Source: Candidatus Woesearchaeota archaeon
Lineage (GTDB): Archaea; Nanobdellota; Nanobdellia; SCGC-AAA011-G17; UBA489
Length of the DNA stretch: 9,929 nt
Assembly: GCA_016177265.1 (NCBI GenBank)
Contig: JACOVP010000025.1
Location: 1-9,929 of the forward strand
Reading direction: 5' to 3'
Both the position numbers and the translations under genes were made by a program. Positions 1 to 5,642 of this stretch are shown piece by piece (positions within the stretch are counted from its first letter, which is position 1; every line of letters begins with the position of its first letter). The notes under the pieces were generated by a model that did not search any database, was not told where the DNA came from, and worked only from the letters and a program-made list of their open reading frames with translations.

Positions 1-1051
1 AGACCACACTGTCCACTAGTCCTTTCACATCAGAATTGCCGAGCTTGGTTTTGGTTTGGCCTTCAAATTGCGGTTCTGGAATTTTGAGGGCAATAATGGC
101 AACCATTCCTTCTCGCACATCAGGACCAGTCAATTTCACCTCAGTACTTTTATTCTTTCTGGCATATTCATTGATAGCTCTTGTTAAAGCAGTCTTGAAG
201 CCTTCCTCATGGGTACCGCCTTCGACGTTGGAAATGCCGTTGCAGAAGCTGTTGATTCTTTCTAGGTACGTATTATTGTACTGGAGCGCTACTTCGATTT
301 CTGAACTGTCAAATTTTTTGCTGATGTAGATTGGATCACCATGTAAAACTTCTTTGCTTTTATTCAAATGTTTGACAAATTCTGTAATGCCGCCATTGAA
401 CTGGAAGGTCGCTTCTTTTTCTGTTCTCTCATCACGCAGGACAATTTTTAATCCTTTATTGAGGAAAGCTAATTCACGGACACGATTGAAGATAATTTCG
501 TAATCAAATTCTGTTGTTTGGAAAATAGTTTGATCGGGGAGAAAAGTGACGGTGGTTCCAGTTTTGCTGCTTTCTCCGATTACTTTGACATCAGCAGCAG
601 GAATACCTTGGTGATACTTCTGAAAATAAATTTTCCCGTCACGCATGACACGGACTTCCAACCACGTTGAGAGAGCATTGACTACAGAAACACCAACACC
701 ATGCAAACCTCCAGAAATTTTATAGGTTTTTTTGTCAAATTTACCGCCCGCATGCAAGACCGTCATGACTAATTCGAGAGCAGATTTCCCTTCTGTGGGG
801 TGAATATCGCAGGGAATGCCACGACCATTATCGGCAATTGTTATAGAATTATCTTTATTGATTGTGACCTTGATTTCTGTACAAAAGCCAGCGAGTGCTT
901 CGTCCAAACTATTATCTGCGACTTCCTCGACTAAATGATGGAGGCCACGAAGACCAGTATCACCTATAAACATGGCTGGGCGTTTTTTTACTGCCTCCAA
1001 TCCTTTGAGAACGGTGATACTAGCTGCCTTATATCCATGGTCTGTTGTCAT
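1..1051 (-). CDS. gyrB: DNA gyrase subunit B, N-terminal part (3' end outside window)
   Basis: Type IIA topoisomerase ATPase subunit; with GyrA it introduces negative supercoils using ATP. The visible 350 residues hold the GHKL ATPase domain and most of the transducer domain. I see EEVADNSLDEALAG with catalytic Glu43 and Mg-binding Asn47, DNGRGIP with Asp74, the ATP-lid glycine motif GGLHGVG at 114-120, and the QTK motif with Lys334, close to E. coli Lys337. All key ATPase residues are present. The TOPRIM and C-terminal regions lie beyond the left edge. Start: ATG at 1051, giving MTTDHGYK; an in-frame ATG at 1066 would add MLRYA. No SD precedes either, which fits the short leader predicted from the TATA box at 1083-1090. 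Gyrase in archaea is generally regarded as acquired from bacteria. ParE is the main alternative name, but archaeal gyrase is more likely. Confidence 0.95.
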   Translation of the reverse strand, partial: MTTDHGYKAASITVLKGLEAVKKRPAMFIGDTGLRGLHHLVEEVADNSLDEALAGFCTEIKVTINKDNSITIADNGRGIPCDIHPTEGKSALELVMTVLHAGGKFDKKTYKISGGLHGVGVSVVNALSTWLEVRVMRDGKIYFQKYHQGIPAADVKVIGESSKTGTTVTFLPDQTIFQTTEFDYEIIFNRVRELAFLNKGLKIVLRDERTEKEATFQFNGGITEFVKHLNKSKEVLHGDPIYISKKFDSSEIEVALQYNNTYLERINSFCNGISNVEGGTHEEGFKTALTRAINEYARKNKSTEVKLTGPDVREGMVAIIALKIPEPQFEGQTKTKLGNSDVKGLVDSVV

Positions 1052-1082
1052 AGCATATCTCAGCATAAAAAATGGCTTAAAC

Positions 1083-1096
1083 TATAAAAACCTTTC
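1083..1096 (-). promoter_or_regulatory. TATA box and BRE-like element of gyrB
   Basis: On the minus strand the T-rich box TTTTTATA (1090-1083) is preceded by the purine-rich GAAAGG (1096-1091), the arrangement of an archaeal BRE/TATA promoter. The usual spacing of about 26 bases puts the transcription start near 1060, between the two possible ATG codons. The gyrB mRNA would then be leaderless or nearly so. Position-based prediction only. Confidence 0.5.
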
Positions 1097-1205
1097 TTGG
1101 GCTAGGAATGCGTTTTACGAGGTTTATGGGCGATTTGGACAGGGAAAAGCTTCTGCAATTTTTTCCTGGTGGTAGTATACCTTCTCGAAAACGTCTCTCG
1201 TTGAA

Positions 1206-1222
1206 GGAAATGTTTATATAAT
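1206..1222 (+). promoter_or_regulatory. BRE/TATA promoter of the AlaE-family gene
   Basis: GGAAATGTTTATATAAT holds a purine-rich BRE-like part followed by the TATA box TTTATATA at 1213-1220. Transcription would start near 1243, leaving a leader of about 50 bases before the ATG at 1293. The same 17 bases occur again at 1804-1820. Confidence 0.6.
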
Positions 1223-1292
1223 TGACAGTATGATCTTCTTATGTAGAGTGTAAAAAGGCATTCTTTTTAAATGTCCTTCCTTTCTCTCTTTG

Positions 1293-1790
1293 ATGGATCA
1301 CCACTCTTCTCCTAGTCTCGAAGAACGAGTTACTGTTGCACCTTACCGTAAAGAAGCCCTGTTGAAGGGGTGGGTAGTCGACACCAGCAGTCGCATCCTC
1401 TTTTATGTACCTGTCATAGGGCTGTGGGAGGCACTGGTTGCTGGCATGAACTCCAAGGAGGTTTTTGTATCGCGAAGCTTGGCAGTCTTATTTAATGTTC
1501 TGGGGATAGGAAAAGCGCATACTCTTTGCAGGAAATACCTAGCTAAAATAACTTCTACTACTCCTGCTAGCAGTTCTCTTAGAAAATCGATGGTTGATTT
1601 TAGTGCTGGTTTTTTAGTCGGTTTTACTAGCTATTTGGGCATTCTCTATAGTGCAGGGGTCAGTGTGGAAGAAGCAGCAACAGCAACACCTTTTGCACTC
1701 GCTTATAACTGTTTGACGGGCAATTTCTATGGTAAGTTTAATGACTGGTATAGGGCTAGATTTGGTTTCCAGCCTATTTTAAATCGATAG
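1293..1790 (+). CDS. L-alanine exporter AlaE family membrane protein
   Basis: Small membrane protein of 165 residues that resembles E. coli AlaE (149 aa), an inner-membrane exporter of L-alanine. Shared features recalled from the family are an early Asp-Thr (30-31) opening the first helix, E..L.GM (46-52), an Arg before the second helix (61), Asn68, and a last helix with the GxxxG motif GNFYG (143-147) followed by F.D..R. Likely helices are at about 31-50, 62-78, 101-121 and 128-147, the four-helix layout of AlaE. It has an extra charged N-terminus of about 25 residues. Start: ATG at 1293; a TTG lies just before it. No SD is visible; the pyrimidine-rich TCCTTCCTTTCTCTC precedes the start. The gene is monocistronic, with its own promoter and a T-tract after the stop. 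The family match is by eye; the substrate is not shown. Confidence 0.7.
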   Translation: MDHHSSPSLEERVTVAPYRKEALLKGWVVDTSSRILFYVPVIGLWEALVAGMNSKEVFVSRSLAVLFNVLGIGKAHTLCRKYLAKITSTTPASSSLRKSMVDFSAGFLVGFTSYLGILYSAGVSVEEAATATPFALAYNCLTGNFYGKFNDWYRARFGFQPILNR

Positions 1791-1793
1791 GTC

Positions 1794-1799
1794 TTTTTT
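1794..1799 (+). terminator. T-tract after the AlaE-family gene
   Basis: A run of six T starts three bases after the TAG stop, in the sense orientation. Archaeal RNA polymerase terminates at such oligo-T tracts without needing a hairpin, so this probably ends the AlaE-family transcript before the next promoter at 1804. Confidence 0.45.
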
Positions 1800-1803
1800 A
1801 AGG

Positions 1804-1820
1804 GGAAATGTTTATATAAT
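1804..1820 (+). promoter_or_regulatory. BRE/TATA promoter of the KaiC-like gene
   Basis: GGAAATGTTTATATAAT, identical to the block at 1206-1222, with TATA box TTTATATA at 1811-1818. The expected transcription start is near 1841, only about five bases before the GTG start at 1846, so the mRNA should be almost leaderless. Confidence 0.65.
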
Positions 1821-1845
1821 CACTGTATCCAGACATCTGCTAGGG

Positions 1846-2382
1846 GTGACAAAAGACGTGCAGCAGATCTTCAGCCAATTACCGCAACGCTTTATTCTAG
1901 GGATTCACGCTCCTCTTTTCCAGCGATCAAAGGCATACCAAGTACTGCATCACTTACCTTACCCTGGTGTTTGTGTAACCTTGCATCAGCCATCCCATAA
2001 TCTCTATGATTTACTCCGGAGGAGCGGATTACCAGCAGATAAACTCTATTTCATTGATGCCATCTCGAAACGCATTCAGTCTCCTTTTGAACTTGCACAG
2101 GCGAGCTATGTAGGAGGACCGTTTGATCTGGGGCGATTACAAGAGGCTATAGAGCATGTTGTTCCGAGGCATGGTGTTGGAAGGAAATTCTTGATTTTTG
2201 ACAGCCTACATGATCTCTTTCATTTTTACGATGAGAGAACCATTCTGCTCTTCTTAGACTATTTCTTGGACAAAATGAGAACATTACATGTGAATCCTAT
2301 CTTTCTCTATGATAAAACGAAGTTGACCAGAAGAGTCATTAAGAGATTGCAGCTGTATTGCCATCATCTCCTTGAAGCGTGA
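1846..2382 (+). CDS. RecA/KaiC-fold protein lacking Walker A (predicted inactive ATPase)
   Basis: 178 residues, no membrane segments. The pattern looks like a KaiC/RadA-type RecA fold. A strand and turn at 16-34 sit where Walker A should be, but the glycine-rich GxxxxGKT is replaced by HAPLFQRSKAYQVL. GVCVTLHQPSHNLYDLLRRSG (41-61) matches the KaiC step 'strand, then helix with LL...G', and KLYFIDAIS (66-74) the following strand. KFLIFDSLHDLF (114-125) is Walker-B-like with Asp119. ATP binding in the usual way is therefore unlikely; a regulatory or binding role is a guess. Start: GTG at 1846 is the earliest possible start after the promoter and has no SD, consistent with a near-leaderless mRNA. 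The stop directly abuts that of rpsB on the other strand. Specific function unknown. Confidence 0.6.
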   Translation: MTKDVQQIFSQLPQRFILGIHAPLFQRSKAYQVLHHLPYPGVCVTLHQPSHNLYDLLRRSGLPADKLYFIDAISKRIQSPFELAQASYVGGPFDLGRLQEAIEHVVPRHGVGRKFLIFDSLHDLFHFYDERTILLFLDYFLDKMRTLHVNPIFLYDKTKLTRRVIKRLQLYCHHLLEA

Positions 2383-2991
2383 TTATTCCTCAATGAAGTC
2401 TTCTAGTTTTATCTGCATCTCTGTTTCAGCTGTTAATAAACCGCGTTTTTTCAGATACTCTTTTGCGAGAATCCAAAAAAATAGACCTAAGCTCTTTTTT
2501 CCCTTATTATTACAAGGGATGACCATGTCTACGTAATTTGATTCGTTATTGGTGTCGCATAGGGCGATGACGACTGCTCCAGTCTTGACTGCGTCTTTGA
2601 CAGCATCCTTGTCTGGCCAGGGATCAGTGCATAAGAGAACTTTGATTTCCATGAACTCTTCTAATTGTGGGTTGGTGAGAACACCAGCGTGATAATTTCC
2701 TGCGTAATTGCGAACACCAGTGACCTTGGAAAACATCTGGATGGCTTTCCAGCCGTTTTCTCGCTTGCCGACAATAAGTATTTCGTTTGGTGCAAATTTT
2801 GCGACGAATTTGGTCACCAGCTTAATCCGCCTGTTGATTTCTTGGATATTGAGGACTGCGAGGCCATCAGGGCGGATTTTGTAGATAAAAGGAGCCATGT
2901 ACTTCGTTCTAAATTTCGTGCCGATATGGAGCCCTGCCTTGAGATAGGTGTCGAGGGGGACGAGGAATTGTTCTTGCTGTTCTTCTGGCAT
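2383..2991 (-). CDS. rpsB: Small-subunit ribosomal protein uS2, archaeal type
   Basis: Component of the 30S subunit, located on the head/body junction at the back of the particle. The 202-residue length is normal for archaeal uS2. Family landmarks are YLKAGLHIGTKFRTKYMAPFIYKIRPDGLAVLNI near the N-terminus (16-49), ILIVGKRENG with the following helix, the A..Y..R.GVLTNP-like segment NYHAGVLTNPQ, LCTDPWPDKDAVKDA, ALCDTNN, and VIPCNNKGKKSLGLFFWILAKEYL, followed by a short acidic C-terminus as in archaea. It starts at ATG 2991 with no SD; the TATA box 28 bases upstream implies a leaderless mRNA. In many archaea rpsB sits in the rpl13-rps9-rpoN-rpoK-enolase cluster; here it stands alone, with rpoK about 1 kb upstream in another operon. 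Confidence 0.97.
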   Translation of the reverse strand: MPEEQQEQFLVPLDTYLKAGLHIGTKFRTKYMAPFIYKIRPDGLAVLNIQEINRRIKLVTKFVAKFAPNEILIVGKRENGWKAIQMFSKVTGVRNYAGNYHAGVLTNPQLEEFMEIKVLLCTDPWPDKDAVKDAVKTGAVVIALCDTNNESNYVDMVIPCNNKGKKSLGLFFWILAKEYLKKRGLLTAETEMQIKLEDFIEE

Positions 2992-3015
2992 GATGGGAGA
3001 AAACGCGAATTTGGG

Positions 3016-3023
3016 TTTATAAA
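3016..3023 (-). promoter_or_regulatory. TATA box of rpsB
   Basis: TTTATAAA, centred about 28 bases upstream of the rpsB ATG, with AGGTAAC as a possible BRE on its upstream side. The spacing predicts a transcription start at or within a few bases of the ATG, so rpsB is probably translated from a leaderless mRNA. Confidence 0.6.
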
Positions 3024-3061
3024 GTTACCTCTACTTTTGCAGTAAACCATCTGAGAAAGAG

Positions 3062-3098
3062 AAAAAAAGAATAAAATGAAGAACCTTAGAAGTTCTTC
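3062..3098 (-). terminator. Hairpin plus T-tract at the end of the TM-helix channel-like gene
   Basis: Read on the minus strand, a perfect 7-base-pair inverted repeat (GAAGAAC at 3092-3098 with GTTCTTC at 3078-3084, 7-base loop containing the TAA stop) is followed by a T-rich stretch TTTTATTCTTTTTTTC at about 3077-3062. Oligo-T alone suffices for archaeal termination; the hairpin may also protect the 3' end. It separates this gene from the rpsB promoter. Confidence 0.55.
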
Positions 3099-3757
3099 TT
3101 GATCTGGGAAACGATGTTCTCGGATTCCTTGCGGAGTCCTAAGCCAAGGCCAATACCAAGAGCCAGAGCAACTCCTACTGCTAGAGCACCAATAATGAGA
3201 AGGAAGGTGCTTTCCAAGATAGACACATCGATGCCAATCTGCTTCAAGGCAACAATGATGACCATAATCACTATGACTGTTTTCAAGATAGTACCCGCTG
3301 CCTTAGTACCTCGTTGTCTGCTATGCTCTTCTGTCTTTATCTTGACGTAGTTTGCTACAGCAAGACCGAAGAGGAGCACTACAATAGCTATGATCACATT
3401 GGGTAACCACAGAACGAATGTCCGTAACAAATCACTGAGCTGACCGAGTTTTACCATGTCAACGACTTGTTGTAAGAATAAGATAATGATGTACCATTTG
3501 AATAACTCTCCTGCTACTGCGGGAATATGCGTATGACCAACTGTTCTCGTTAAGTGGGCTTTTCTGACGTAGTCATCAACCCGTAATTTTTCTAGGATAA
3601 CACGGACTGCATGTCCGAGAATAACTGCAACAAAACACCCTAGGATGAGGACGATGATAGCACCAACTAGACCAGGTAACTGCAAGCTAATTGATTGCCA
3701 AATCAGCCCTAACGGGGTAATAATTGCGGAACTTGTTTCTTGTAGTATGCCTACCAC
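3086..3757 (-). CDS. Membrane protein with two 'conserved TM helix' repeats (mechanosensitive-channel-like)
   Basis: 223 residues and very hydrophobic, with predicted helices at about 28-52, 82-103, 113-138, 154-176 and 181-209. Two segments have the pattern of the 'conserved TM helix' repeat found in MscS-related proteins: LPGLVGAIIVLILGCFVAVIL and LPNVIIAIVVLLFGLAVANY, each followed by a charged amphipathic stretch. The last helix is rich in Gly and Ala (GALAVGVALALGIGLGLGLR), like a pore-lining helix. The protein ends soon after it, so the soluble beta domain of MscS is missing. A role as a small membrane channel or osmotic sensor is inferred from the family only. Start: GTG 3757 lies 7 bases after a strong SD (GGAGGTG); the TTG at 3763 is only one base from that SD and less likely. 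It has its own promoter and terminator. Confidence 0.7.
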   Translation of the reverse strand: MVGILQETSSAIITPLGLIWQSISLQLPGLVGAIIVLILGCFVAVILGHAVRVILEKLRVDDYVRKAHLTRTVGHTHIPAVAGELFKWYIIILFLQQVVDMVKLGQLSDLLRTFVLWLPNVIIAIVVLLFGLAVANYVKIKTEEHSRQRGTKAAGTILKTVIVIMVIIVALKQIGIDVSILESTFLLIIGALAVGVALALGIGLGLGLRKESENIVSQIKKNF

Positions 3758-3764
3758 TGGCAAA

Positions 3765-3771
3765 CACCTCC
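3765..3771 (-). promoter_or_regulatory. Strong SD that decides the start of the TM-helix gene
   Basis: GGAGGTG matches seven bases of the sequence complementary to the archaeal 16S rRNA 3' end. Its 7-base spacing selects GTG at 3757. The ATG overlapping this SD (3773-3771) is in another frame, and the in-frame TTG at 3763 is too close. Confidence 0.6.
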
Positions 3772-3812
3772 ATGGTATAACTTTGCTCTGGCAAAAGGCT
3801 TCTTTTTGAGTC

Positions 3813-3820
3813 TTTAAATA
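3813..3820 (-). promoter_or_regulatory. TATA box of the TM-helix gene
   Basis: TATTTAAA on the minus strand with A-rich CTAAAAG on its upstream side. The expected start near 3790 leaves a leader of about 33 bases carrying the SD at 3765-3771, so this gene is translated from a leadered mRNA, unlike rpsB. Confidence 0.5.
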
Positions 3821-3959
3821 CTTTTAGAACTCCTCTGGAGATAACCTAAGTATTTTTCATTTTTAAGTGGTGTATGTGTGTATATTTTTGAGAGAGGTTA
3901 CAGAATGGCAATGTACTCCTCTTGCATTTCTTCTTTAGCTCTTGGAAGAACATTACTGG
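3821..3959. other. Region between rpoK and the TM-helix gene promoter
   Basis: About 140 bases downstream of the exosome operon. I see no clear T-tract terminator for rpoK on the minus strand. A small open stretch (3898-3984, minus) overlaps the rpoK end in another frame and would read SNVLPRAKEEMQEEYIAIL at its end, but it has no usable start except an ATG nine codons from the stop. A 6-base inverted repeat (TAACCT at 3842, AGGTTA at 3895) with a 47-base loop is probably chance. Confidence 0.4.
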
Positions 3960-4166
3960 TTAGTCTTTTGTAGGAAGTGGTCGTTTAATCGTTATAGGAA
4001 GCACTTCTTGCTGGAATTCTAGCTTGGCAATTTCAATGGGGCTGTACTTGATTTTTTTCAGGAGATCTTCATTTATCTTGACCAAGATAGGGGCTCCCAT
4101 AGCGATTTGTAGGGCACGAGCGCCAATCAACCGTGCTTCTTCATACTTGGTATGCTTTATGGTCAT
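3960..4166 (-). CDS. rpoK: DNA-directed RNA polymerase subunit K (Rpb6/omega homologue)
   Basis: Small polymerase assembly subunit, equivalent to eukaryotic Rpb6 and bacterial omega; it clamps the C-terminal part of the largest subunit. The 68 residues show the whole conserved core: YEEARLIGARALQIAMGAP (8-26), a short variable link, then PIEIAKLEFQQEVLPITIKRPLP. This is diagnostic for the family, and the length is normal for archaeal RpoK. The ATG follows SD GAGGAG with an 8-base spacer, and the SD abuts the rrp42 stop codon, so it is the last gene of the exosome operon. In many archaea rpoK sits with rpl13-rps9-rpoN instead, while rpl37ae (and often rpoP) follows rrp42; this placement is a departure from that order. 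Confidence 0.95.
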   Translation of the reverse strand: MTIKHTKYEEARLIGARALQIAMGAPILVKINEDLLKKIKYSPIEIAKLEFQQEVLPITIKRPLPTKD

Positions 4167-4180
4167 TTTTTCTGCTCCTC

Positions 4181-4963
4181 TTAGAGCACTTTCCTTAGTT
4201 TTGCTACCTGCTCTGCTGCAATATCAATCATGTTGCTGATATCCTCGCTTGTTAAGGCATGCGGTCCACCTTTCTGCATGGCGCAGAGCGTTCCATTTTC
4301 TAAGAAGCCGGTAGTCAAGCGTGCATCCAGAGCTTTCCACTCCTCTGTGGTTGGATCAAGGATGAACTTGTTGTTGATTTTAATGACGGTTACTTCTAGA
4401 GGGAGATTCTTTAAGGGAAGAGGAGTTTTGGTTTTCTTCTGGTAGTCAATCTTTTCTGTCTTCTTGTCATAGGTAGGAAATACAGCACTCTTCAATGCTG
4501 CCACTGCTGCCAGTGAACATGCGTCGAACAAGTTTCCAGCATCATTGATCGGATATAGGTCTATGATGATCGTCCAGACTTTTTCACCTTCCTTCATGCA
4601 CAATCTCTTGGTATCGAGGGCGCTGCCTTCACGGAGTGCACGATCTACGACGCGGGCTAATTCAATAGCTTCTATGCCTGGTGGTCCTAGCTCAAACTCT
4701 GGATTACTCAAGGGCGTTAATTCGACATTCACCATTATATTTCCTTCAGATGGCGTATCTGGGAAAGGTTCACCGACTTCTACTTTTATCCCGGCAACGA
4801 CTATGGTATCTCCAATCGTCACGCGAGCAGATCCTTCTGCTGACTTGGGAGAAATATCATACTCCACCTTGACTGGCTTTCTATATTCCAATGGTTTTCT
4901 ACCGTCTTCCCGCATCTCTTTCTCGAGCAGTGCGGCAATGTGATCATGCAACATTCTTGTCAT
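4181..4963 (-). CDS. rrp42: Exosome complex subunit Rrp42 (RNase PH-like, structural)
   Basis: Non-catalytic partner of Rrp41 in the cytoplasmic archaeal exosome; three Rrp41-Rrp42 dimers form the hexameric ring that degrades RNA from the 3' end with phosphate or adds A-rich tails. The 260-residue length is typical. Landmarks are R.DGRKPLEYRKPVKVEYDISPKSAEGSARVTIGDT.VVAGIKVEVGEPFPDTPSEG, VNVELTPLSNPEFELGPP, E.ARVVDRALREGSALD, INDAGNLFDACSLAAVAAL, and the late LDPTTEE segment, which match Rrp42 rather than Rrp41. The ATG at 4963 lies inside the rrp41 end (20-base overlap) with GGAG just upstream; this tight coupling fits equal production of the two ring subunits. It is followed after 14 bases by rpoK. 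Confidence 0.96.
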   Translation of the reverse strand: MTRMLHDHIAALLEKEMREDGRKPLEYRKPVKVEYDISPKSAEGSARVTIGDTIVVAGIKVEVGEPFPDTPSEGNIMVNVELTPLSNPEFELGPPGIEAIELARVVDRALREGSALDTKRLCMKEGEKVWTIIIDLYPINDAGNLFDACSLAAVAALKSAVFPTYDKKTEKIDYQKKTKTPLPLKNLPLEVTVIKINNKFILDPTTEEWKALDARLTTGFLENGTLCAMQKGGPHALTSEDISNMIDIAAEQVAKLRKVL

Positions 4964-5642
4964 GGTATCGCTCCTTCAACGCTTTTCGCTGTATGTCTGC
5001 AATCTTCCGTGCGGCTTCCTTCGCTTTTTCCAGCCCTTTTAATAATATCTCTTTCTTAATCTCCCCATCAATCTGCAGCAAGGTGATCTCCCCTGTTCTT
5101 GGCAGACATGCGAAGGCAATATCCGTAGCACCCTCATTCATATCTTCCTCGCCATTGATATCCAGTATGATTTCATTTTTAAGATAGCCAATAGACAGAG
5201 CAGAGACTAAGTCCTTCATGGGAATACCAGCATCAGCTAAAGCCATGGCGGCAGCACAAATGCCAGCGCACCTAGTTCCTGCATCTGTCTGGAGCAACTC
5301 AATGAAAATATCGATGACTGCATTGGGGTAGGCTGTCAGATCGAGGACTGGTTCCAATGCCTTCTCAGTAACCAGGGAGATTTCCCTAGAACGTCTATTG
5401 GGTGAGGGACGGACACGCTCACCTGAACCAGAGAAGGCCATCATATTGTAATTGCACCTCAATAATCCTTTCTCTGGATTTTGCAGAAACTTGGGGTGGA
5501 GTTCCCGAGGACCGTGGACAGCTGCATAGGCAATAGTTTCACCGATTCTAAACATCGCACTGCCATCTGCACGTTTGATGACACCAGTCTTAGCTTCCAT
5601 CTTGCGGAGCTCGTCTGGGGCTCTTCCATCACTCCTCTTCAT
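4944..5642 (-). CDS. rrp41: Exosome complex exonuclease Rrp41 (catalytic RNase PH-type subunit)
   Basis: Catalytic subunit of the archaeal exosome: phosphorolytic 3'-5' RNA degradation and the reverse tailing reaction. From ATG 5642 it is 232 residues with the RNase PH fold: SDGRAPDELR (4-13), RxDGSAMFRIG.T.A.A.V.GPREL, RCNYNMMAFS, NRRSREISL with phosphate-region arginines, IELLQTDAGTRCAGICAAAMALADAGIPMKDLV (114-146) including the GTR phosphate loop (122-124), and DINGEEDMNEGATDIAF, where Asp174 aligns with the catalytic Asp. An in-frame GTG at 5669 would add nine residues, but the ATG has a GAGG-type SD about ten bases upstream and starts where homologues do. It overlaps rrp4 by 14 bases and rrp42 by 20, so the three exosome genes are translationally coupled. 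Confidence 0.96.
   Translation of the reverse strand: MKRSDGRAPDELRKMEAKTGVIKRADGSAMFRIGETIAYAAVHGPRELHPKFLQNPEKGLLRCNYNMMAFSGSGERVRPSPNRRSREISLVTEKALEPVLDLTAYPNAVIDIFIELLQTDAGTRCAGICAAAMALADAGIPMKDLVSALSIGYLKNEIILDINGEEDMNEGATDIAFACLPRTGEITLLQIDGEIKKEILLKGLEKAKEAARKIADIQRKALKERYHDKNVA

Larger units (their letters stand above)
1052..1292. other. Divergent intergenic region between gyrB and the AlaE-family gene
   Basis: These 241 bases hold back-to-back promoters, gyrB leftward and the AlaE-family gene rightward. Between them an imperfect inverted repeat is visible (AGGGAAAA near 1140, TTTTTCCT near 1160), which could form a hairpin of about 8 pairs including one G-T wobble; I attach no function to it. 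I see no tRNA or other RNA gene. Open reading in this stretch is short and overlaps the gyrB start antisense, so I do not call a gene. Confidence 0.6.

Noticed and set aside
1140..1168. Inverted repeat in the gyrB/AlaE intergenic region as a small RNA or riboswitch
   Set aside because: The stem is mostly A-T with a wobble pair and nothing resembles a known riboswitch; not enough to call an RNA.
972..1175. 67-codon open frame covering the gyrB start on the plus strand
   Set aside because: It overlaps the GyrB N-terminus antisense and runs through the gyrB promoter; there is no promoter or SD for it.
2665..3045. 126-codon open frame on the plus strand across rpsB
   Set aside because: It is antisense to a clearly conserved ribosomal protein, has no family likeness, and follows from codon bias of the real gene.
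4545..4943. 132-codon open frame on the plus strand across rrp42
   Set aside because: Antisense to rrp42, whose full-length match is unambiguous; the peptide is Ser-rich and looks like a translation of the opposite strand.
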